From positions 62,001-126,000 of the forward strand of contig UEIF01000008.1 of assembly GCA_900468805.1 (NCBI GenBank): a stretch of DNA of 64,000 bases. The letters are read 5' to 3'. Each line of letters opens with the position of its first letter. The stretch's first letter is position 1. The position numbers were made by a program, and so were the translations under genes. Shown here piece by piece: positions 8,974 to 17,268 of this stretch. A model generated the notes under the pieces. It saw nothing but the letters and a program-made list of their open reading frames with translations. It made no database searches and had not been told where the DNA came from. The DNA is from Hyphomicrobiales bacterium. Lineage in GTDB: Bacteria; Pseudomonadota; Alphaproteobacteria; Rhizobiales; Rhizobiaceae.

Positions 8974-9918
8974 ATGGACCCGCTCTCTGAGATCTTGTCA
9001 TCGATGCGCATCCGGAAAGCCGGGTTCACACGCTTGACAGCGCAATCCCCTTGGGGCTTGCAGTCGGATGGGCTGTCAGCAATTCAATTTGTCCTCGTCG
9101 TGGATGGCAGTGGCATCCTCATCGCAGGCAGCAATGCCAACCCAATTCCGCTGTCTCGCGGCGACGTGTTCATCATACTCGGCAACGAACCGTATCGACT
9201 TTTCGACCGCGAGGGGTCGCCTCTGGCCGCGTGCGTGGACGTAGAGGCGATGCGTGTGGGCAACCAAATCAAGTTTGGTGGAGATGGGCCAGCAACCACG
9301 TTCGTCTGTGGTTTTTTTGAGATCGACCAGTTAGACGTGAAACCGCTGATGGGCGCTCTTCCGAAACTTCTTTCACTCAGAATGGAAGAAAGTCGTACTC
9401 TTGCATTCCAGTCCGTGCTCGAGCTTTTGGAAAGCGAGACTGCATCTTCGCGACTCGGATCCGAAGCGGCCACAACACGCTTGTTTGAACTTTTGTTCAT
9501 TCATGCTGTCCGTTCCTTCACCCAGGAGCATTCGCTGTCAAAGGGCTGGCTGGCGGGAATGTCAGACAGAAACGTGTCGCTTGCAATCGAAGCTTTTCAT
9601 TCTGACCCGAGACAGGCGTGGACGGTCGACAAGCTGGCGAAGGTCGCAAGGATGTCGCGGTCGGCATTCGCTGTTCGGTTTAGGCAGACGGTCGGTCAGC
9701 CGCCGCTAGCCTATCTGACGGAGTGGCGAATATACAAGGCGACCAGGCTTCTTGAGAAAAACACCGTGAGAATCTCCGATGTCGCCCGGACTGTAGGCTA
9801 CGCTTCGGAAGCGGCCTTCACAAAAGCCTTCATTCGGCTCGTGGGGTCGAAGCCGAGCGATTTTCGGCGCGCGAACATTCTACGTAAGGCGACGGGTACG
9901 GACCCGGAGGCAGCCTGA
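8974..9918 (+). CDS. AraC family transcriptional regulator with N-terminal cupin
   Basis: About 314 residues. The N-terminal half looks like the cupin_6/AraC-binding type (GSGILIAG, LSRGDVFIILG). The C-terminal ~100 residues carry the two AraC helix-turn-helix motifs (WTVDKLAKVARMSRSAFAVRF, then ISDVARTVGYASEAAFTKAF). MDPLSE at 8974 is the typical family start; an upstream ATG at 8902 in frame is less likely. It is divergent from the SnoaL-like/SDR genes, with about 100 bases between the starts, and probably controls them. The cupin likely senses a small molecule. Confidence 0.88.
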   Translation: MDPLSEILSSMRIRKAGFTRLTAQSPWGLQSDGLSAIQFVLVVDGSGILIAGSNANPIPLSRGDVFIILGNEPYRLFDREGSPLAACVDVEAMRVGNQIKFGGDGPATTFVCGFFEIDQLDVKPLMGALPKLLSLRMEESRTLAFQSVLELLESETASSRLGSEAATTRLFELLFIHAVRSFTQEHSLSKGWLAGMSDRNVSLAIEAFHSDPRQAWTVDKLAKVARMSRSAFAVRFRQTVGQPPLAYLTEWRIYKATRLLEKNTVRISDVARTVGYASEAAFTKAFIRLVGSKPSDFRRANILRKATGTDPEAA

Positions 9919-10037
9919 TTTCCAGGCAGTTTCAAATCTTCGTAGGCGCAATCGTGGCTGTTAAAGGCATGCCCGACCGTCGCTCTCGACTTGCTCGAGA
10001 CCCGTTGGCAAAGTTAGACCGCCGAGTATCGTTGCTT

Positions 10038-10292
10038 TCATTGGAGCAATGACGATGCATTACTACTGCTGAGTTCTTTTGCAGATTGCTCTGAAGAATT
10101 TCTAGCCGCCAAACACAAAAGTTGCTCGTTGCTCCAACTGTAGATGGATTGTGAGCGTGCCTCGGCGTCAACGCTCCCGAACAGGCAGGTTGCGCAGATC
10201 GCCGCCGCGCAAACGAGCACCACGAAGCATACAACCTCGATTTTCGTTGCACGAGAAATAGGCCTCTCAGTGGTCTGGTCGTGTCTTTCCAT
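10038..10292 (-). CDS. Small putative membrane protein
   Basis: An 84-residue open frame with one clear hydrophobic segment (VVCFVVLVCAAAICATCLFG) after a charged N-terminus. It starts at an ATG preceded by GGAG ten bases upstream. It lies 38 bases downstream of the formate dehydrogenase gene on the same strand. I do not recognise a family. The signal-anchor shape and ribosome site support a real gene, but codon use is not decisive. Confidence 0.4.
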   Translation of the reverse strand: MERHDQTTERPISRATKIEVVCFVVLVCAAAICATCLFGSVDAEARSQSIYSWSNEQLLCLAARNSSEQSAKELSSSNASSLLQ

Positions 10293-10329
10293 TACACATC
10301 TCCAGTCTTTGACAGTTCTTTCGGAACCG

Positions 10330-11490
10330 CTAGGTGAGGCCGTAGGAAGCCGCACCTGCGCCGGCGAGGCTGCCGCCATCGACGATCAGATATTCTGACC
10401 GAATTGGCTTGCCCTCGAAGAAGTTCTGCAGAATTTCCAACGTTCCTGCGGCATAGCGGGCCTGCCCGGACAACGATGCTCCTGAGATGTGGGGCGTCAT
10501 TCCTTGGTGAGGCATCGTTCGCCATGGATGGTCGGCAGGGGCTGGTTGCGGAAACCAGACGTCACCACCATAACCAGCTAGGGTGCCGTTTTGGAGCGCG
10601 CGCACGACGGCATCCCGGTCACAAAGTTTCCCGCGAGCGGTGTTGATCAAATAAGAACCACGCTTCATCAACGAGAACATGGCGTCGTCAAACAGATGCT
10701 CTGTGGATGGGTAAAGAGGAACTTGGAGGTTAACCACATCGCAGACCTGAACAAGGGATTGCGGGTTCGCGTGGAACGTCAGCCCAAGCTCGCGCTCAAC
10801 TTGGCCAGGCAAGCGGTGCCGCTGGTGATAGTGCAAGTAAACGTCAAATGGCTTCAGCCGTCGGAGAACAGCCTGCCCGATCCGGCCAGCGCCGATGGTT
10901 CCGAAATGCATTCCTTCCAGATCGTAGCTGCGGCTAACGCACTCGGCGATGTTCCAGCCGCCCGCGTCGGCGGTGTCGTGTGCAGGGAGGAAGTTTCGAA
11001 CGAGTGACAGGACGGTCATGACCACATGCTCAGCTACGCTTATGCTGTTGGAGAACGTCACTTCAGCCACCGTGACTCCGTGCCGAGCCGCTGCGCTCAG
11101 ATCAACATGATCGGAACCGATGCCAGCTGTGAGTGCAAGCCTCAGATTTTTTGCCTTCGCCAGTCGCTCAGCGGTTAAGTACGCAGGCCAGAACGGCTGG
11201 GAGATAACGACGTCCGCCTCTGGCAAATGACGGTCGAATGCCGAGTTCGCGCCGTCCTTGTCGCTGACCACCACAAGCCTGTGTCCATTGGCTTCAAGAT
11301 AGGGGCGGAGCCCCAGTTCCCCGGAAACGCAGCCAACGAGTTGTCCAGGCTTGAAGCCCAACGGCTCGCGAGGGGATGGGACGGTTTGACCGTTAGGGTA
11401 GGCGCCAATGGTAGGGATCGAGTTTCTGGCGTATTGCGGGGGGTAGCCTGTTTCCGGGTCAGGAAAAAGAACACAAAGAACCGTTGCCAT
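10330..11490 (-). CDS. fdh: Formate dehydrogenase, metal-free, probably NADP-dependent
   Basis: A 386-residue D-2-hydroxyacid-dehydrogenase-type formate dehydrogenase, oxidising formate to CO2. Catalytic residues of the family are in place: N148 (FSNSIS), R286 (TARGK), Q315 (QPAP) and H334 (PHISG). The Rossmann motif is GAGRIG (200-205). The residue that reads the cofactor 2'-position is Gln223 (HYHQRHRLP), where NAD enzymes such as that of Pseudomonas sp. 101 have Asp. The known NADP enzyme of Burkholderia stabilis also has Gln at 223. Start 11490 is chosen because AGGAG lies eight bases upstream and MATVLCVL is the family start. Confidence 0.93.
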   Translation of the reverse strand: MATVLCVLFPDPETGYPPQYARNSIPTIGAYPNGQTVPSPREPLGFKPGQLVGCVSGELGLRPYLEANGHRLVVVSDKDGANSAFDRHLPEADVVISQPFWPAYLTAERLAKAKNLRLALTAGIGSDHVDLSAAARHGVTVAEVTFSNSISVAEHVVMTVLSLVRNFLPAHDTADAGGWNIAECVSRSYDLEGMHFGTIGAGRIGQAVLRRLKPFDVYLHYHQRHRLPGQVERELGLTFHANPQSLVQVCDVVNLQVPLYPSTEHLFDDAMFSLMKRGSYLINTARGKLCDRDAVVRALQNGTLAGYGGDVWFPQPAPADHPWRTMPHQGMTPHISGASLSGQARYAAGTLEILQNFFEGKPIRSEYLIVDGGSLAGAGAASYGLT

Positions 11491-12408
11491 ATCAGGCACT
11501 CCTTCTCGAATGGTTTAGTGGGCGGATAAGCGAGCGGCTTCGAAAAGAACTGCTCGGAGGCATCCTCGTGTACGTGGACTTTCGCGGAGAGCGACTACTC
11601 TCCAGCCTGGTAAGCTCTCGCCTCGGAACTATTCGTTCGATGTTCCGAGGCTTCGGCTGACGTGCCGAAATGAGATCGTCGGGACCGATAGCCGAGCCGC
11701 ATACGGGCCGCGGTAGTTCAAGCTTGTGTGTCTTGGCACGTCGAACAGGGGGCACCGTTTCCACATGAGCTTATCTCCGATGGAATTAAGCTGTCAGCCT
11801 ACGCCGATATGGAGCGGGCCGAAGCTATCCATTGGATTAACTCATGTCGGCGGAACGTTCGGGTCCGTACTGCTCGCAGCATACTTGCAGCTACGGTTAG
11901 ACCGACTGCTCAAATGCAGTGGTAAGCAAGCGTCACAAAATTCCGGCGGCAACCGCATCCTCGTCGACAATGCGGGCAACAACCCTCATCTGGATTGCCA
12001 TGTGCAATCCTGGATTCCAGGTCCGGAGTTTATCAGATCAACGTCCGAGCCTCGGGTGTCGCATGCCTCTGTGCCTTCTACCGACTAGGGTCAAAAGGAA
12101 CGTGGCCATACCTTCCTTAACCGCGACGCTCGCGAGCGCCGCGCGCCGAATATGCCTACAACCCATTACACTTCGATGGTTTTGGTGACGTTTTCCACGC
12201 AAGGAGCGTCTGATTTAATCCCACTGAGTGGTTGGAGAGACGCACGAAGATAGGGGGGATCGATCACATTCTCGGTTGTCCATGCCGTTTCTGGCCTTCG
12301 ATCCGATACGATGGATTCCTATTATGGACGCTCGCGCCAGAAATTGAGACGATCCTCGCTAAGAAGTGCAGCAGAGGGTCGCTAGATAGCGTTGGAAAGG
12401 AAATACCA
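11491..12408. other. Long intergenic region, no supported gene
   Basis: More than 900 bases separate the divergent fdh and second SnoaL-like genes. The open frames here are short, overlap one another and show no family motif. Both promoters must lie here. I see no clear palindrome or remnant. It may be decayed DNA from an earlier insertion. Confidence 0.35.
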
Positions 12409-12867
12409 ATGCAGAGCCAGCTCCTCCTCAAGGATACCATCAGCAGACTGAAGGCCAAGTATTGCCGCGTCATCGATGAAAAGAACTGGACAGAATTCGC
12501 TAGTCTTATCATCGAGCGGCCGCGGCTCCAGTTTTTTGGATCCGATGGGTTTCTTCAAAACGAATTCAGATCAACCGCCGAATTCGTCGACGCTACACGA
12601 GGATTGATCGAGGGCGCCCAGACTGCTCACCAGGTACACAACGCGGAGATCGAGGTTGTCGCCGACGACGAAGTCAAAGCTGTTTGGTCGATAGAAGACC
12701 TTATCGTCTATCCACGCGGTGTCCATCGGATTTCCACTATGAATGCCTTCGGTCATTCGCATGAAACGTGGCGGCTGGTCGATGGCGTATGGCGCCTCAC
12801 GGATCTCGCGCTTCGTCGAACGATCCTCATCATAAAGACCTGGGAAGACACTGGGACAGTCAACTGA
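12409..12867 (+). CDS. SnoaL/NTF2-like protein (copy 2)
   Basis: A 152-residue paralogue of the protein at 8430-8870, sharing the order KAKYCR(L/V)(V/I)D, ASLI(I/V)xRP, HQ(V/I)HN(D/A)EI, a W(S)MED/WSIED strand and SHETWRL...LRRTIL. The ATG at 12409 follows GGAAAGGAA; the frame extends upstream without family similarity. It heads a run of five same-direction genes ending with the nitrilase-family hydrolase at 16095. Two diverged copies in one cluster suggest related but distinct substrates, or subunits of one mixed oligomer. Confidence 0.75.
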   Translation: MQSQLLLKDTISRLKAKYCRVIDEKNWTEFASLIIERPRLQFFGSDGFLQNEFRSTAEFVDATRGLIEGAQTAHQVHNAEIEVVADDEVKAVWSIEDLIVYPRGVHRISTMNAFGHSHETWRLVDGVWRLTDLALRRTILIIKTWEDTGTVN

Positions 12868-12902
12868 CCGTCCATCCCAGAACAGCCACAGGAGCCAGAA
12901 AG

Positions 12903-13943
12903 ATGTCTTCAAAAATGCGAGCTCTCGTGGTCACTAGTCCGGGCGGACCCGAAGTCCTTGAAATTCGTGATGTCGAACGGCCCCGACTCCGTGACGATTT
13001 CGACGTTCTCGTCCGGGTGAAGGCTTGCGGGATTAACCCGGCCGACTGGCAGAACCGCGAGAACGGAGCGGTGTACGACGAGGGCGGACAAGGAGCTCGG
13101 TCCCCTACGATACTGGGCATCGACGGAGTAGGGGTGATCGAAGAGCTGGGGTCCAGCGTCGATCACCTCGTGGTCGGGGAGGAGGTCTGGTACATCGACG
13201 GTGGGTATGCGGGCAATCCCGGCAGCTACGCAGAATACAAAGTCGTGCGCGGGGCCTACGTCTCACCAAAGCCCAAGACCGCAAGCTTCGAGGCTGCGGC
13301 CGCCCTCCCAACCGTGGGTCTGACCGCTTGGGAGGCGGTGTTCGACAAGGGGCGCGTCCGGGTCGGCGACCACGTCCTGGTGCACGGGGGGGCAGGAGGG
13401 CTGGGGCACATCGCCATACAGTACCTAGTCCCTCTGGGAGTGCGAATTGCTGCGACGGTTTCGGGAGACGCGAAAGCAGATTTCGTCCGACAGCTCGGCG
13501 CAGAAAGGGTGATCAACTACAAGCAAGAGAACGTCGAGGACAGCCTCTTCCGGTGGCGGGGCGAACGGGGCGCAAATGTCGTTTTTGATTTTGTTGGGCA
13601 CGGCAATTTCGCAGAGAGCTTCAAGCACACTGCCGATTACGGGCGCCTCATAAACACGGTGGTTTCAGACTGGCCTACCGATGGCAATGGTTTGGCTGAG
13701 TGGCGGAACATGGAGATCGGCTTCGTAAACATAGGGCTCCCGCAAATCAGCCGCAATCATGCTCTGCGCCTGCGACAGGTGGAAATCCTAAGGAGAATTG
13801 CGGTTCTAGTGGACGACGGAAAACTCCACGCGCACGTCGACCGGGTAGTTCCATTCGAAGGGGTTGCAGAGGCTCAGCGTGCTTTGAAAGCGGGCGAAAC
13901 AATCGGTCGTCCCGTACTCAGCTTGGAAGGAAGTGCAAGATGA
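12903..13943 (+). CDS. Zinc-free quinone-oxidoreductase-like MDR protein
   Basis: A 346-residue medium-chain dehydrogenase/reductase. It has the GroES-like N-terminal domain (VKACGINPADW, ILGIDGVGVIEELG) and the NADPH-binding motif VHGGAGGLGHIAIQ near residue 160. The cysteine cluster of zinc alcohol dehydrogenases is absent, placing it with NADPH:quinone reductases/enoyl reductases. The ATG at 12903 has AGGAG 10 bases upstream. Its stop overlaps the start of the next MDR gene (ATGA), so the two are coupled. Confidence 0.88.
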   Translation: MSSKMRALVVTSPGGPEVLEIRDVERPRLRDDFDVLVRVKACGINPADWQNRENGAVYDEGGQGARSPTILGIDGVGVIEELGSSVDHLVVGEEVWYIDGGYAGNPGSYAEYKVVRGAYVSPKPKTASFEAAAALPTVGLTAWEAVFDKGRVRVGDHVLVHGGAGGLGHIAIQYLVPLGVRIAATVSGDAKADFVRQLGAERVINYKQENVEDSLFRWRGERGANVVFDFVGHGNFAESFKHTADYGRLINTVVSDWPTDGNGLAEWRNMEIGFVNIGLPQISRNHALRLRQVEILRRIAVLVDDGKLHAHVDRVVPFEGVAEAQRALKAGETIGRPVLSLEGSAR

Positions 13944-14941
13944 AGCGTTGGGAGTACGAACCAGCGGACAAGGTCCTGACACTGTGTTCTGCGGAGGTGC
14001 CCGTGTTAAAGGCAGGCGAGGTACTCGTGAAGGTGAAGGCCGTATCGCTGAACTATCGCGATTCCGCCATCCTTGATGGGGCGATGACGGCTTCGGTCGA
14101 GGGTCGTCTTGTGCCCGGCTCCGACATGTCCGGTGAAGTCGTCGCACTTGGGCCCGATACTCGGAGATTCTCAATCGGCGCGGCTGTCGTTTCGGCTGAC
14201 ACGATGAATTGGATCGATGGCCCCGCGCCGCCTCGAGAAACGAACAGTGTCCCGATCTTGGGAAGACTGTCGGAATACGTCGCCATACCTGAAGAGAGCC
14301 TAGTAGAGGCGCCGACTTCGCTTTCGCACGTAGAAGCGAGCACGCTGCCCGTGGCTGGATTGACCGCTTGGTTCGCATTGGTCGAACTAGGGCGTGTCAA
14401 GGCAGGCGACACCGTCGTGGTGCAGGGTACAGGCGGCGTCTCGCTGTTCGCTCTTCAATTTGCGAAGGCGCATGGCGCGCGAACGATCGTCATCACGAGC
14501 AGCGACGAGAAGGCGCGAAAAATACAAAGTCTCGGCGCCGACGATGTCATCGACCGGACCACGACACCGAGTTGGCACGAGCGCGTGCTGGAACTCACGG
14601 GTGGTGCAGGAGCTTCACACGTTGTCGAAATGTCCGGTGGAGACAACGTCGCTCGATCTGTATCTGCGTTGGCCTTTGGCGGCAGGATTTCAATGATAGG
14701 GGTCCTTGGCGACACCGAGCTGCGCGCGTCAATCCTTCCGATCCTGTACAAGCGCGCGCAACTCATCGGGATTGGTGTCGGTCATCGGCGCGCCGAGGAA
14801 GACATGGTCCGCGCCATCGATCATCTTGGTATCCGACCGGTCGTCGATGCCGTCTACCAGTTTGCCGACTTGCCCAAGGCGTTTCAACATCTGCGACGCG
14901 GTCCATTCGGCAAAGTCGTGGTCGAGTTAGCTGGAGGATAA
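13940..14941 (+). CDS. MDR family alcohol dehydrogenase-like oxidoreductase
   Basis: A 333-residue MDR protein with LNYRDSAIL and VPGSDMSGEVVALG in the catalytic domain and VVQGTGGVSLFALQFAK as the NAD(P) motif. It looks like the NAD(P)-dependent alcohol dehydrogenase group lacking catalytic zinc: the usual first Cys is replaced in SLNYRD. It overlaps the upstream MDR gene by four bases. Two consecutive reductases in one operon suggest sequential redox steps on one carbon skeleton. The substrate is unknown. Confidence 0.85.
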   Translation: MKRWEYEPADKVLTLCSAEVPVLKAGEVLVKVKAVSLNYRDSAILDGAMTASVEGRLVPGSDMSGEVVALGPDTRRFSIGAAVVSADTMNWIDGPAPPRETNSVPILGRLSEYVAIPEESLVEAPTSLSHVEASTLPVAGLTAWFALVELGRVKAGDTVVVQGTGGVSLFALQFAKAHGARTIVITSSDEKARKIQSLGADDVIDRTTTPSWHERVLELTGGAGASHVVEMSGGDNVARSVSALAFGGRISMIGVLGDTELRASILPILYKRAQLIGIGVGHRRAEEDMVRAIDHLGIRPVVDAVYQFADLPKAFQHLRRGPFGKVVVELAGG

Positions 14942-14946
14942 CCGTT

Positions 14947-15261
14947 ATGCAGCACGCCAATTCGAAATCTCAAACGACAAGCTTCCGGCTCAAGTCAGAC
15001 GCCGAGGCACAGTTACACCAGGAGCCGCCGGAAGGCGTCTCTCGCGAGCTGCACGAGGTGGACCTGAGTTTGACCGCAGTTTCGCTAAGGGTCCACGCCA
15101 ACTTGCTTTGGTTGGGCAAGGATCACCTCGATGTTGAGAGCGCTCGAAGGACCGCCAGGCAACTGGTGGATTCCATCGGGGAACTGGAAGCTCTCGTCGC
15201 CCGACTCCATCTACCGCCCGTGCACTCTGAAAGTGCTGGTCGCAATTCTGCGCGCGCCTAG
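14947..15261 (+). CDS. Small alpha-helical protein of unknown function
   Basis: A 104-residue protein starting five bases after the upstream stop, within the MDR-nitrilase operon. The middle is predicted helical (ELHEVDLSLTAVSLRVHANL, then ARRTARQLVDSIGELEALVA), loosely like a four-helix phosphotransfer or dimerisation segment. I do not recognise a family. The tight spacing to both neighbours is the main support. Confidence 0.5.
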   Translation: MQHANSKSQTTSFRLKSDAEAQLHQEPPEGVSRELHEVDLSLTAVSLRVHANLLWLGKDHLDVESARRTARQLVDSIGELEALVARLHLPPVHSESAGRNSARA

Positions 15262-15282
15262 ACCAACGATCGGTAGAAACCA

Positions 15283-16095
15283 ATGACACGAGTAGCGATA
15301 GTAGAGTGGGAAGACGGTCTCCATCCTGGAACGGAAGCCTGGTCGCGGATCCGCGAACGTGTCGACGACTTGCGGCCGGACATTCTCGTTACGAACGAAA
15401 TGCCCTTCGGATATTGGTTGCCGACGAAGAAGCTCTACTCCCACAGGCTAGCTGCGGAATGGGTCCTTCTTCACGAAGAAGGACTGGAAGCGCTGGCGTC
15501 CTTGAACGTCCCGACCATCGTCTCATCCCGCCCAATCATGGGACCTTCGGCTCTTGCAAACGAAGCTTTCATTCTCGAGAGCGGCCGCTACCAATTTCTG
15601 CATCAGAAACACCTGTTTCCCGCGGAGCCGGGGTGGGAGGAGGCCGCGTGGTTTAAACCTTTCCGCGGCGGGTTCGATCCGAAGCTGGTTGGGAAGACGT
15701 CGGTCGGGGCGTTGCTTTGTACCGAGCTGATGTTTACGCGGTGCGCGAGGTCGCTTGGCAAGCGTGGCGCTCAACTGATCGTCTCGCCACGAGCAACAGG
15801 GAACAACCGTGTCCTTTGGCATTCGGCGGGCATTATGGCAGCTACCTCGGCGGGCGCTTATGTGGTCAGCTCAAATCGCACTGACAATCTCGACAATCCA
15901 AGCGGTTTGTTCGGCGGCGGCGGCTTCGCATTCGATCCCTCCGGGAAACTGATCGGCACGACTTCAGTGCTTGAGCCAATGGTCCTCATTAAAATTGACG
16001 AGAACTTGGCGCGAGCTGCCAAGCACGAGTATCCTGCTTACGTTAGCGAAGAGTTCGTGGACCAAGTCGATGGCGTCGAGCTAGAGGTCGTGTGA
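15283..16095 (+). CDS. Carbon-nitrogen hydrolase (nitrilase superfamily)
   Basis: A 270-residue nitrilase-superfamily hydrolase with the Glu-Lys-Cys triad visible: E39 in TNEMPFG, K109 in HQKHLFP and C146 in GALLCTELMF. These enzymes cleave nitriles, aliphatic amides or carbamoyl groups through a thioester. The short length and TEL after the Cys favour an amidase/carbamoylase over a true nitrilase. It ends the 12.4-16.1 kb gene run. With a formate dehydrogenase in the same cluster, a formamide-like or carbamoyl intermediate is possible but unproven. Confidence 0.82.
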   Translation: MTRVAIVEWEDGLHPGTEAWSRIRERVDDLRPDILVTNEMPFGYWLPTKKLYSHRLAAEWVLLHEEGLEALASLNVPTIVSSRPIMGPSALANEAFILESGRYQFLHQKHLFPAEPGWEEAAWFKPFRGGFDPKLVGKTSVGALLCTELMFTRCARSLGKRGAQLIVSPRATGNNRVLWHSAGIMAATSAGAYVVSSNRTDNLDNPSGLFGGGGFAFDPSGKLIGTTSVLEPMVLIKIDENLARAAKHEYPAYVSEEFVDQVDGVELEVV

Positions 16096-16330
16096 AGTCA
16101 TAAGAGTCAATTGCCTGGACGAGGTGGCGGCTTGCCGTGCTTTGCAAGGTCCGTTGCCGCGCTGTCCTCACCGCGCGGGATTCTCGCTCGCTTGCGCGCG
16201 ATAGGGAAGGGCCAGCGATAACGGCCACCTGATGAGTCTCGCACACGAAGGTAGCAGTCGTTCGCCTTCTATGGCTGCTGGCCCCATGTGAAGTTCGAGC
16301 ATATGATCAAGAGCACTTATTAGTGTTGTT

Positions 16331-16344
16331 GATTGTCGACAATC
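16331..16344. promoter_or_regulatory. GntR/FadR-type operator upstream of the GntR gene
   Basis: GATTGTCGACAATC is a perfect 14-bp palindrome 18 bases before the GntR start codon. Its TTGT-N2-ACAA core is typical for FCD-type GntR regulators. A near-identical copy lies before the giant kinase gene (17146-17159). It probably mediates autoregulation. Confidence 0.7.
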
Positions 16345-16362
16345 GTGCGACATATAGGTGCA

Positions 16363-17037
16363 ATGGTCGATGATAAACCTCTTCGCGTTATTCAACGCCG
16401 TAGCCTAGAGAGCCGGGCGGCGGACGAGCTTCGGTCCGCGATCATATCGCGTCGCTATGCTCCAGGCAGCCGGCTGACTGAAGCTCAGCTCTCAAGCATG
16501 CTCGGAATATCAAGGGGGACAGTCCGTTCGGCCCTGCAGAAGCTTCTTACGGAAGGGTTGGTAACTCAACGACCTTACGCCTCCTGGGAGGTTACAGGTT
16601 TTTCAGCTAAGGACGCCTGGGAGCTATATACTCTGCGGGCGGCCCTCGAGGGACTGGCGGCAGAGCTTGTCGCGGATGCCATCCGGCGCGGGTCGCTAGA
16701 TCCGGCGCCGATCGTTGATGCGTTTGACGTTCTTAAGGATGCATGTGGGCGGCTCGATGTTGAGCGGGCTGATACCGCCGACTTTGCATTCCACAAGATT
16801 GTTGTCGCATCTGCGGGTCACTGGCGCCTTCAAACTCAATATGAGAGAGTAGATGCACAGATCCAGATGCTGATCGTAATGGGAAACGAAGTTCCTGGAG
16901 CTGTCAATCGACTTGTCGGCGAGCATCAACCACTGCTTGACGTGCTCCTCTCCGGCGACGCCACGGAGGCGGGAAGCGTGTTTCGGGCAAACGTTACGGC
17001 AGCGGGGCGAGACGCGGTCGAGCGTTGGCCGCTATAA
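16363..17037 (+). CDS. GntR family transcriptional regulator (FCD type)
   Basis: A 224-residue regulator. The N-terminal winged helix includes APGSRLTEAQLSSMLGISRG and TVRSALQKLLTEGLV. An all-helical FCD ligand domain follows (YTLRAALEGLAAEL, then DFAFHKIVVASAGHWRL and GEHQPLLDVLLSGD). The His and Asp positions of the metal-binding FCD pocket are present. It probably senses an organic acid. ATG 16363 is preferred over the upstream TTG at 16333, which lies inside the operator palindrome. It sits between the nitrilase operon and the giant kinase gene and may control both directions of this junction. Confidence 0.87.
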   Translation: MVDDKPLRVIQRRSLESRAADELRSAIISRRYAPGSRLTEAQLSSMLGISRGTVRSALQKLLTEGLVTQRPYASWEVTGFSAKDAWELYTLRAALEGLAAELVADAIRRGSLDPAPIVDAFDVLKDACGRLDVERADTADFAFHKIVVASAGHWRLQTQYERVDAQIQMLIVMGNEVPGAVNRLVGEHQPLLDVLLSGDATEAGSVFRANVTAAGRDAVERWPL

Positions 17038-17145
17038 TACGAACCTAACGGGCGAAGCGATTAGGTTCTCGGGCTAGGCGTTCATGCGTCGGCGAAAACA
17101 ACCGCCAAAGCAAGCGGTCTTCACCGAACGAAAATGCAACTGCCC

Positions 17146-17159
17146 GATTGTTGACAATT
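17146..17159. promoter_or_regulatory. Second GntR-type operator, upstream of the hybrid kinase
   Basis: GATTGTTGACAATT matches the palindrome at 16331-16344 at 12 of 14 positions and keeps the TTGT/ACAA arms. It is 109 bases before the kinase start. This suggests the GntR protein also controls the kinase gene. Confidence 0.6.
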
Positions 17160-17268
17160 AACTATGCGAAGTCTTGAATGTGTTCTCCTGCCGGCGCGGG
17201 GCAGCCGGCATTTGCGAACAAAGAAGGTTATTTCACAGACCAAGGTGCCAGCACCCTGAGGGGGAACG

